This document shows positions 1 to 6,676 of a stretch of DNA of 64,000 bases, one piece after another. The notes beneath the pieces were generated by a model, which made no database searches, was not told the origin of the DNA, and worked only from the letters and a program-made list of their open reading frames with translations. Where the stretch lies: NCBI RefSeq assembly GCF_017565425.1, contig NZ_JAGEMK010000001.1, positions 372,001 through 436,000 of the forward strand, read 5' to 3'. Within the stretch, counting starts at the first letter, position 1. Every line of letters starts with the position of its first letter. The stretch is from Actinotalea soli (GTDB lineage Bacteria > Actinomycetota > Actinomycetes > Actinomycetales > Cellulomonadaceae). The position numbers and the translations under genes are program-made.

Positions 1-58
1 TCCGCCGCCGTCGGGTCTCGAGGGCCAGGTCGGCCCCGGTGGTGGTCGTCGCCGTCAT
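1..58 (-). CDS. 5' end of an unidentified protein (partial)
   Basis: Only the first 19 codons lie in the window; the gene runs off the left edge. The translation starts MTATTTTGADLALETRRRR, a Thr-rich then Arg-rich N-terminus with no diagnostic motif. Its ATG overlaps the stop codon of the upstream MerR gene (ATGA at 58-55), so the two are translationally coupled and the regulator probably controls this gene. The product cannot be assigned from what is visible. A transporter or efflux protein would fit a MerR partner, but that is a guess. Confidence 0.5.
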   Translation of the reverse strand, partial: MTATTTTGADLALETRRRR

Positions 59-468
59 CGTGAGGACCTCGCTCCGCTGCGGCGCCCCAGCTCGGTGCTC
101 AGGCTGTCGGCGAAGCTCTGCGCCTGGTCGAGCTGACGACGCAGGCTCACGCACCTCTCCTCCGCCGCCAGGCGGTACATCTCGAGTCGCTCGAGCAGGG
201 CGTCCTGGGGACCAGGACCGGCGGCGGCGTCCTCGATCTCGTCCAGGGTGGTCAGCAGGTCGCGCATCTCCTCGAGGGTGAAGTCGAGGGGCTTCATCTG
301 CTTGATGAGCTCGAGCCGGGCGATGTCCGCCTCGGCGTAGAGGCGGAAGCCACCGTGGGACCGCGAGGCCGGGCTCACGAGGCCGACCTCCTCGTAGTAG
401 CGGATGGTGCGCAAGGACAGCCCGGTGCGCTCGGCGACCTCACCGATCTGGCGGTGCCCGTGTCCCAT
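55..468 (-). CDS. MerR family transcriptional regulator
   Basis: This is a 137-residue DNA-binding regulator. Residues 7-45 form the MerR winged helix-turn-helix (QIGEVAERTGLSLRTIRYYE, then GLVSP...GGFRLY), followed by a second recognition segment (LIKQMKPLDFTLEEMRDLL) and a C-terminal dimerisation coiled coil at about residues 88-128. The one cysteine, in the coiled coil, does not form a recognisable metal or redox site, so the effector is unknown. The ATG at 468 has GAGGGG about 6 nt upstream and sits directly before the HTH; longer in-frame readings give only Arg/Pro-rich translation of non-coding DNA. It overlaps the next gene by four bases (ATGA), which implies control of that partly visible gene. 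Confidence 0.88.
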   Translation of the reverse strand: MGHGHRQIGEVAERTGLSLRTIRYYEEVGLVSPASRSHGGFRLYAEADIARLELIKQMKPLDFTLEEMRDLLTTLDEIEDAAAGPGPQDALLERLEMYRLAAEERCVSLRRQLDQAQSFADSLSTELGRRSGARSSR

Positions 469-546
469 CCGTTCCCCTCTCGACCGACCCACTCTACCGG
501 CGCGGCAGGGCGGCGACGCCCGGCCGCCCTCCCCAGGCACGGCAAC

Positions 547-572
547 GGGCGGCGACCTCGTGGTCGCCGCCC
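547..572 (-). terminator. Intrinsic-type terminator downstream of the CsbD gene
   Basis: A perfect 11-bp inverted repeat (GGGCGGCGACC / GGTCGCCGCCC) with a 4-nt TCGT loop lies 15 nt past the CsbD stop codon and about 80 bp before the MerR start. It has no T-tract, as is usual in high-GC actinobacteria. Confidence 0.75.
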
Positions 573-586
573 GCGCGTCAGGCTGG

Positions 587-760
587 TCAGCTCTTGAAGG
601 CGTCCTTGACGTTCTCGCCAGCCTGCTTGAGCTTCGACGTCGACTGGTCGGTCTTGCCCTCGGCCTCGAGGTCACGGTCGCCGGTCGCGGAGCCGGCGGC
701 CTCCTTGGCCTTGCCCTGCCAGTTCTCGGCAGTGTTGCGAGCCTTGTCATCCGTGCCCAT
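587..760 (-). CDS. csbD: CsbD family stress protein
   Basis: This small hydrophilic protein has 57 residues and reads MGTDDKARNTAENWQGKAKE... The Asn-W-x-G-K-A-K-E-A-x-G core and the repeated Lys/Glu/Asp/Gln-rich helices are typical of CsbD-like proteins (55-70 residues), which are general-stress proteins of unknown biochemical role, sigma-B dependent in Bacillus. The ATG is preceded by a good ribosome-binding site (AAGGAG, 6 nt spacing). A strong terminator follows, so it looks monocistronic. It lies in a different reading frame from the longer spurious translation covering the same DNA. Confidence 0.85.
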   Translation of the reverse strand: MGTDDKARNTAENWQGKAKEAAGSATGDRDLEAEGKTDQSTSKLKQAGENVKDAFKS

Positions 761-836
761 GGTCAACTCCTTGCGTCGGTGATGCCTTCGACGGTACGAC
801 GACGTCCGCCTCCTCGCGAGGCGAACGCCCGTCCGC

Positions 837-1679
837 TCAGCGCGCGAGGAGGTCGGGACCCGCTGCGACCAGGAGAGCCACGCAGATCACCGCGACCGCC
901 ATGGTCACGGTGAACGGAAGACGGCTCCGCTCTCGCAGGACGGCGACCACCCCGGCCGCGACGCTCAGCACCCCGGCAGCCACGAGGGCCAGGACCTCCA
1001 GGGCCCCCACGGGGCCACGGGGAGCGAGGACGACGAGGGCCGCCGCGGCCAGCAGCACGACGGGGGCGAGGACGCTCGTGGCCCGACGTCCGAGCCGATG
1101 GGGCAGTCCCCGGATCCCGGTGGCTGCGTCGTCGTGCAGGTCGGGCAGCACGTTGGCGAGGTGCGCCCCGAGCCCGAGGAGCCCCCCCACGGCCACCACC
1201 CAGGACGACGGGCCCGCCTGTCCCGGCAGAGCCAGGACGAGGAAGGCGGGCAGCAGCCCGAAGGACACGACGTACGGCAACCAGGACCAGATCGTGGCCT
1301 TCAGACCGAGGTTGTAGGCCCAGCCCCCGGCGACCGCGAGGACGTGCACGCCCCCGGAACGGATCCCGGTCAGCAGGGACAGCACGACGCAGACGCCCAG
1401 GGCCACGACCGCCGCGGCCCGCAGCAGGCGCGGGGTGACCGAGCCACGGACCACCGGCTTGTCCCTCCGCGCGACGGCGAGGTCGCGGTCGGCGTCGACG
1501 GCGTCGTTCGACCAGCCGATCGACAGCTGGCCTGCGAGCACCGCGGCGGTCGCGGTCGCGGCCGTCGCCGCGGGGGCGTCGAGCGCGAGGAGGAGCGCGG
1601 CGGCGAGGCAGGTCACGACGGCGGTCGGGCCGGCGTGGCTGGCCAGGAGCAGGCCGCGGACGCGCTGATGTGCGGGCAC
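837..1679 (-). CDS. UbiA family prenyltransferase
   Basis: This 280-residue, very hydrophobic protein has about eight or nine membrane segments. UbiA enzymes transfer a polyprenyl diphosphate to an aromatic acceptor. The first Asp-rich site is present in the form NDAVDADRD, close to the family NDxxDxxxD. The second is LPDLHDDAATGIRGLPHRLG, matching the D-x-x-x-D region. The GTG start at 1679 has GAGGAG 5 nt upstream. The gene is divergent from a type III PKS gene 93 bp away. That neighbourhood suggests the acceptor is an alkylresorcinol or hydroquinone, as for AgqD in Actinoplanes, rather than dihydroxynaphthoate. MenA is the main alternative; no other menaquinone gene is nearby. Confidence 0.85.
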   Translation of the reverse strand: MPAHQRVRGLLLASHAGPTAVVTCLAAALLLALDAPAATAATATAAVLAGQLSIGWSNDAVDADRDLAVARRDKPVVRGSVTPRLLRAAAVVALGVCVVLSLLTGIRSGGVHVLAVAGGWAYNLGLKATIWSWLPYVVSFGLLPAFLVLALPGQAGPSSWVVAVGGLLGLGAHLANVLPDLHDDAATGIRGLPHRLGRRATSVLAPVVLLAAAALVVLAPRGPVGALEVLALVAAGVLSVAAGVVAVLRERSRLPFTVTMAVAVICVALLVAAGPDLLAR

Positions 1680-1772
1680 GTCGTCTCCTCTTCTCGGCGC
1701 GGGTCCCGTGGCGGCCCGTCCCGAGACGCTAGCGCCCGCGCCGGATCTCGACCGGCATGGCACGATGCGGAC
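1680..1772. promoter_or_regulatory. Divergent promoter region, prenyltransferase / type III PKS
   Basis: This 93-bp spacer must hold both promoters. For the PKS, CACGAT (1761-1766) ends 6 nt before the ATG, the spacing seen for leaderless genes elsewhere in this window, although the first base of the -10 box is C. For the prenyltransferase a Shine-Dalgarno is present but no clear -10 was found. Confidence 0.4.
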
Positions 1773-2855
1773 ATGTCGCGCCTCGTCGCAGTGGCCCCCG
1801 CACTGCCCGCGAACGTCTACCCCCAGGAGCGGATCACCGAGATCATCGGGCCGCTCCTGACCCCTGCCGGGACGGACGCCGGTCGTCGGACGGCCCTGGA
1901 CCGGTTCCATGCCGCGAGCGGGGTCACCAGCCGGCACCTCGCCCTGCCCCTCGAGCAGTACGCGGAGCTCACCACCTTCCGCGCGGCCAACGACCACTTC
2001 GTCCGCCTGGGCACCGACATCGCGGCCCGGGCCTGCCTCGAGGCGCTGACCGCGGCCGGGCTGCGGCCCGAGGACGTCGACTACCTCCTGTTCACCTCGG
2101 TCACGGGGGTCTCTGCCCCGTCCGTCGACGCTCTGCTCGTCGAGCGGATCGGGCTCCGCCCGGACATCACGCGCATGCCCTCCTTCGGTCTGGGCTGCGC
2201 GGGCGGGGCCGCCGGCCTGGCCCGCGTCGCCGACCACCTGACCGGCCACCCGGACCAGGTGGCCCTGCTGGTCTCGGTCGAGCTGTGCTCCCTCACGCTC
2301 CAGCAGGGCGACCACTCGACCGCGAACCTCGTCTCGAGCGGACTCTTCGGGGACGGCGCCGCGGCCGTCGTCATGGTCGGCGACGCGCACCCGGCCGCGA
2401 CCCCCCAGCACGCCGTCGTCGTGGACTCGCGCAGCCGGCTCTACCCGGGGACCACCGACCAGCTCGGGTGGGACGTGGGTGACACGGGCTTCCGGATCGT
2501 CCTCTCGGCCGGCCTGCCGCGGGTCATCGAGCAGAACCTCGCGGAGGACGTGACCGCGATGCTCGACCGGCACGACCTCAAGGTGCGTGACGTCGGGGCC
2601 TGGGTGGTGCACGCGGGTGGTCCGCGGGTCCTCGACGCGGTGCGCGACTCCCTCGACCTGGACGAGTCCGTGCTGCACCTGAGCCGTGAGGTGCTCGCCG
2701 CCGTCGGCAACCTCTCCTCGGCCTCGGTGCTGCACGTGCTGGCCGCGACCCTGCGCGACGCACCCCCGCCGGGCACACCGGGGGTGGTCCTCGCCTTCGG
2801 TCCGGGCGTCGGGGTCGAGATGGTCCTGCTGCGCTGGCCCGAGGAGGCCTCATGA
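1773..2855 (+). CDS. Type III polyketide synthase (alkylresorcinol / chalcone synthase-like)
   Basis: This 360-residue protein has the thiolase-fold KAS III architecture and normal length for the family. The catalytic triad is visible: Cys142 in FGLGCAGGAAGL, His280 in VVHAGGPRVL and Asn313 in GNLSSASVL. C-terminal GFGPG-type glycine loop reads AFGPGVGVEM. Such enzymes load an acyl-CoA starter and extend it with malonyl-CoA units to give resorcylic acids, resorcinols or pyrones. The next two genes overlap or follow by a few bases and encode an ICMT-type methyltransferase and an FAD enzyme, the order of srsABC in Streptomyces griseus and agqABC in Actinoplanes missouriensis. That argues for an alkylresorcinol synthase (AgqA/SrsA-like) using a long acyl starter. 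Chain length cannot be read from sequence. Confidence 0.9.
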   Translation: MSRLVAVAPALPANVYPQERITEIIGPLLTPAGTDAGRRTALDRFHAASGVTSRHLALPLEQYAELTTFRAANDHFVRLGTDIAARACLEALTAAGLRPEDVDYLLFTSVTGVSAPSVDALLVERIGLRPDITRMPSFGLGCAGGAAGLARVADHLTGHPDQVALLVSVELCSLTLQQGDHSTANLVSSGLFGDGAAAVVMVGDAHPAATPQHAVVVDSRSRLYPGTTDQLGWDVGDTGFRIVLSAGLPRVIEQNLAEDVTAMLDRHDLKVRDVGAWVVHAGGPRVLDAVRDSLDLDESVLHLSREVLAAVGNLSSASVLHVLAATLRDAPPPGTPGVVLAFGPGVGVEMVLLRWPEEAS

Positions 2856-3391
2856 TGTGGCTGCTGGGGGTCGTGATCGGCGCGACGGCCCTCGAACGGC
2901 TCGCCGAGCTCGTCGTCTCGGCGCGCAACGCGCGGTGGTCCTTCGCCCGCGGCGGCGTCGAGTCGGGCCGAGGGCACTTCCCCGCGATGGTCGCCCTGCA
3001 CACGGCGCTGCTCGTCGCGTGCGTCGTGGAGGTCGTCGTCGCCGACCGACCCTTCCTCCCGGCCCTGGGGTGGACCGCCCTCGCCGTGGTGGTCGCGAGC
3101 CAGGGCCTGCGCTGGTGGTGCATCACGACCCTCGGGCCGCGGTGGAACACCCGGGTGATCGTCGTCCCCGGGCTCCCCCTCGTGACCGGCGGCCCCTACC
3201 GCTGGTTCCGCCACCCCAACTACGTCGCCGTGGTGGCCGAGGGCATCGCCCTGCCCCTGGTCCACACGGCATGGGTCACGGCCGTCGCCTTCACGGTGCT
3301 CAACGCGATCCTGCTGCTGGGCTTCCGGGTCCCGGCCGAGGAGCGCGCGCTCGAGGGTGCCGGCGGGGCCGTCGTCGACCCGCGGGCGTGA
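2852..3391 (+). CDS. Isoprenylcysteine carboxyl methyltransferase (ICMT) family methyltransferase
   Basis: This 179-residue integral membrane protein has about four to five hydrophobic segments. The ICMT/PEMT SAM-binding signature is clear near residues 110-135 (LVTGGPYRWFRHPNYVAVVAE), with the distal Glu-Glu-Arg at the C-terminus (PAEERAL). The start overlaps the PKS stop as ATGA, so the two are co-translated. In srs and agq pathways the equivalent SrsB/AgqB O-methylates the alkylresorcinol ring; that role is inferred here from operon order. Protein substrates with a C-terminal prenylcysteine are not expected in bacteria. Confidence 0.85.
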   Translation: MMWLLGVVIGATALERLAELVVSARNARWSFARGGVESGRGHFPAMVALHTALLVACVVEVVVADRPFLPALGWTALAVVVASQGLRWWCITTLGPRWNTRVIVVPGLPLVTGGPYRWFRHPNYVAVVAEGIALPLVHTAWVTAVAFTVLNAILLLGFRVPAEERALEGAGGAVVDPRA

Positions 3392-3398
3392 CGCCCCC

Positions 3399-4421
3399 GT
3401 GAGGACCGACGCCGAGGTCGTCGTCGTCGGAGGCGGGCCGATAGGGCTCGCCGCAGCCATCGAGGCCCGGCTGGCCGGTCTCTCGGTGGTGGTCGTCGAA
3501 CCTCGTGAGGGACCGGTCGACAAGGCCTGCGGGGAGGGGTTGATGCCGGGGACCCTGGCCGCGCTGCAGCGGCTCGGGGTCGACCCCCAGGGCCATGTCG
3601 TGGCAGGCATCAGCTACCGCTCGGGCGCCGGCCACGTCGACCACCGCTTCACCACGGGCCTGGGACGGGGGGTGCGCCGTACCGTGCTGCACGCGGCGCT
3701 CCTCGAGCGCGCAGCCGCCCTGGGCGTCGAGCACGTGGTGGGGCGAGCCGAGACGGTCGAGGTCATGGCGGACCACGTCGTCGCGGGCGGGGTCGCGGCG
3801 CGCTGGCTCCTGGCCTGCGACGGTCTGCACTCGAGCACGCGCCGCACCCTGGGGCTCGAGCGGCGTGCCCGCGGCACGGGACGGCGGTTCGGGCTGCGTC
3901 GCCACCACCGGGTCGAGCCGTGGACCGATCTGGTCGAGGTCCACTGGGGCCCGACCGCCGAGGTGTACGTGACGCCGGTCGACGCGACCACCGTCGGAGT
4001 CGCCGTGCTCGGTCCACGGGGAACCTCGGTCGACGAGGCGGTGGCGGCCGTCCCCGAGCTCGCCCACCGGCTCGCCGGGACGGCGACGACGTCGACCCTG
4101 CGCGGTGCCGGGCCGCTCGAGCAGCGGACCACCCGGCGCACGTCGGGCCGTGCCCGTCTGGTCGGTGACGCCTCGGGCTACGTCGACGCCCTCACCGGCG
4201 AGGGCCTGCGGGTCGGGTTGGCCCAGGCCCGGGCTGCCGTGGCGACCCTCGACGACCCGGGCGCCTACGAGCGGGAGTGGAGCCGCGCCACGCGCGACTA
4301 CCGGGTGCTGACCCGCGGGCTCGTGCTGTGGGCACGGTCGCCGGCTCGCGCGGCGGTCGTCCCCGTGGCACGGACAGCCCCAGGGGTCTTCGCCGGGGCG
4401 GTCGAGCGCCTGGCCCGGTGA
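3399..4421 (+). CDS. FAD-dependent monooxygenase / geranylgeranyl-reductase-like oxidoreductase
   Basis: This 340-residue flavoprotein begins directly with the Rossmann dinucleotide fold (VVVVGGGPIGLAAAIEARLAG) and ends the FAD site with LVGDASGYVDALTGEGLRVG. An internal CGEGLMPGTLAAL segment is typical of the group holding geranylgeranyl reductases and aromatic hydroxylases. The GTG at 3399 is preferred because it starts 8 nt after the methyltransferase stop and puts the FAD motif at the N-terminus; a GTG at 3357 would add 14 unlikely residues. By position it matches SrsC/AgqC, which hydroxylate the methylated alkylresorcinol to a quinone/hydroquinone. Reduction of a prenyl chain is an alternative role. 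It is probably the last gene of the operon. Confidence 0.8.
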   Translation: MRTDAEVVVVGGGPIGLAAAIEARLAGLSVVVVEPREGPVDKACGEGLMPGTLAALQRLGVDPQGHVVAGISYRSGAGHVDHRFTTGLGRGVRRTVLHAALLERAAALGVEHVVGRAETVEVMADHVVAGGVAARWLLACDGLHSSTRRTLGLERRARGTGRRFGLRRHHRVEPWTDLVEVHWGPTAEVYVTPVDATTVGVAVLGPRGTSVDEAVAAVPELAHRLAGTATTSTLRGAGPLEQRTTRRTSGRARLVGDASGYVDALTGEGLRVGLAQARAAVATLDDPGAYEREWSRATRDYRVLTRGLVLWARSPARAAVVPVARTAPGVFAGAVERLAR

Positions 4422-4556
4422 GGGCGCCGGACACGGCGGACGACCTCGACCACGGGATCCCCTCACCGAGCCCGCCACGACCACCAGTGATCTTCGACAC
4501 AAGCGCTCGTCGACCGCTGGTGCGCGGGATCGGCCCCATGCTGGCACTCTTGGCCC

Positions 4557-6674
4557 ATGCAGATCTGGCCAGGCAAGCCCTACCCGCTCGGTGCGACCTT
4601 CGACGGCACCGGGACCAACTTCGCCCTCTTCTCGGAGGTGGCTGAGCGCGTCGAGCTGTGCCTGATCTCGGAGGACGGCACCGAGGAGCGCATCGACCTC
4701 CCCGAGGTCGACGCCTTCGTGTGGCACGCGTACCTCCCGAGCGTCCAGCCCGGTCAGCGTTACGGCTACCGCGTGCACGGACCCTTCGACCCGTCGAACG
4801 GCCACCGGTGCAACCCGGCCAAGCTGCTCCTCGACCCTTACGCGAAGGCCATCGACGGGCAGATCGACGGGCACCAGGCGCTGTTCTCGTACGACTTCGG
4901 CGACCCGGACTCCGTCAACGAGGACGACTCGGCCGGGCACACGATGGTCTCGGTGGTCATCAACCCCTACTTCGACTGGGGCCACGACCGTCCGCCGAAC
5001 CGTGAGTACCACGAGAGCGTCATCTACGAGGCACACGTCAAGGGCCTGACCCAGCTGCACCCGAGCGTCCCGGACGAGCTGCGCGGCACGTACGCGGGCC
5101 TCGCGCACCCGGCGATCATCGACCACCTGGTGGACCTGGGCATCACCGCGATCGAGCTCATGCCCGTGCACCAGTTCGTCAACGACCCGACGCTCCAGGA
5201 GAAGGGCCTGTCGAACTACTGGGGCTACAACACGATCGGGTTCTTCGCCCCGCACAACGGCTACGCCTCCTCGGCCTACCCGGGCCAGCAGGTCCAGGAG
5301 TTCAAGCAGATGGTCAAGGCGATGCACGAGGCGAACATCGAGGTCATCCTCGACGTGGTGTACAACCACACCGCCGAGGGCAACCACCTGGGGCCCACCC
5401 TGTGCTTCCGCGGGATCGACAACGCGGCCTACTACCGCCTGGTCGACGAGGACCAGGCCCACTACTACGACACGACCGGCACCGGGAACTCGCTGCTCAT
5501 GCGCAACCCGCACGTGCTGCAGCTGCTCATGGACTCCCTGCGGTACTGGGTCAACGAGATGCACGTCGACGGGTTCCGCTTCGACCTCGCCTCGACCCTG
5601 GCCCGCCAGTTCCACGAGGTGGACCGCCTCTCGGCCTTCTTCGACCTGGTCCAGCAGGACCCGGTCATCAGCCAGGTCAAGCTGATCGCCGAGCCCTGGG
5701 ACGTCGGCGACGGCGGCTACCAGGTCGGAGGCTTCCCTCCCCTGTGGAGCGAGTGGAACGGCCGCTACCGCGACACCGTGCGCGACTTCTGGCGCGGCGA
5801 GCCGTCGACCCTGGGTGAGTTCGCGAGCCGCCTCTCGGGCTCCTCGGACCTGTACGAGCACAGCGGCCGCAAGCCGATCGCCTCGATCAACTTCGTCACG
5901 GCCCACGACGGCTTCACCCTGACCGACCTCGTGTCCTACAACGAGAAGCACAACGAGGACAACGGCGAGGACGGGCGGGACGGCGAGAGCCACAACCGGT
6001 CCTGGAACTGCGGGGCCGAGGGCCTCACGGACGACCCCGAGATCAACGCCCTGCGCCGCCGCCAGGTCCGCAACTTCCTGACCACCCTCCTGCTCTCCCA
6101 GGGCGTGCCGATGATCGCCCACGGGGACGAGCTCGGGCGCTCCCAGGGGGGCAACAACAACGGGTACTGCCAGGACAACGAGGTGACCTGGGTGGACTGG
6201 GACCTGGACGAGGAGGAGGCCGCGCACCTCGACTTCACGCGTGCGCTGGTCCACCTCCGTCGCGACCACCCCGTGCTGCGACGACGTCGGTTCTTCTTCG
6301 GCAGCGCAGACCACGGCGGTGAGTCCGAGCTGGGCGACATCGCCTGGTTCACCACGACCGGCGAGCACATGACCGACGCCGACTGGCGCGAGGGCCATGC
6401 CCGGGCCGTCATGGTGTTCCTCAACGGCGAGGCCATCGCCGAGCCCGACGTGCGGGGCGAGCCCGTGGTCGACGACAGCTTCCTGGTCATGTACAACGCC
6501 GACGCCGACCCGGTCACCTTCACCCTGCCCCCGGCCGAGTTCGGCCAGGCATGGACCTGCGTCATCGACACCGACCACACCCTCGACATCGGCGACCAGG
6601 TCGAGGCCGCGAGCACCATCAAGATCACCGGACGCAGCACCCTCGTGCTCACGCGTGCCGTCGAGGACGACTGA
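4557..6674 (+). CDS. glgX: Glycogen debranching enzyme GlgX
   Basis: This 705-residue GH13 isoamylase-type enzyme hydrolyses alpha-1,6 branches of glycogen or limit dextrin. An N-terminal CBM48 domain covers about residues 8-100 (PLGATFDGTGTNFALFS), followed by the TIM barrel. Catalytic residues visible are Asp343 (GFRFDLAST), Glu379 (AEPWDVGDGGYQVGGFPP) and Asp451 (TAHDGF). Length equals that of typical actinobacterial GlgX/TreX. The start is ATG at 4557, with the CACTCT box 6 nt before it as a possible leaderless promoter. treY follows 2 nt after the stop, so released linear maltodextrin is passed straight to trehalose synthesis. Confidence 0.96.
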   Translation: MQIWPGKPYPLGATFDGTGTNFALFSEVAERVELCLISEDGTEERIDLPEVDAFVWHAYLPSVQPGQRYGYRVHGPFDPSNGHRCNPAKLLLDPYAKAIDGQIDGHQALFSYDFGDPDSVNEDDSAGHTMVSVVINPYFDWGHDRPPNREYHESVIYEAHVKGLTQLHPSVPDELRGTYAGLAHPAIIDHLVDLGITAIELMPVHQFVNDPTLQEKGLSNYWGYNTIGFFAPHNGYASSAYPGQQVQEFKQMVKAMHEANIEVILDVVYNHTAEGNHLGPTLCFRGIDNAAYYRLVDEDQAHYYDTTGTGNSLLMRNPHVLQLLMDSLRYWVNEMHVDGFRFDLASTLARQFHEVDRLSAFFDLVQQDPVISQVKLIAEPWDVGDGGYQVGGFPPLWSEWNGRYRDTVRDFWRGEPSTLGEFASRLSGSSDLYEHSGRKPIASINFVTAHDGFTLTDLVSYNEKHNEDNGEDGRDGESHNRSWNCGAEGLTDDPEINALRRRQVRNFLTTLLLSQGVPMIAHGDELGRSQGGNNNGYCQDNEVTWVDWDLDEEEAAHLDFTRALVHLRRDHPVLRRRRFFFGSADHGGESELGDIAWFTTTGEHMTDADWREGHARAVMVFLNGEAIAEPDVRGEPVVDDSFLVMYNADADPVTFTLPPAEFGQAWTCVIDTDHTLDIGDQVEAASTIKITGRSTLVLTRAVEDD

Positions 6675-6676
6675 GC

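Noticed and set aside
4486-4501. AGTGA-TCTTCG-ACACA before glgX as a CRP-type site
   Set aside because: Only 8 of 10 positions match and each arm has one error; not distinguishable from chance without a genome-wide score.
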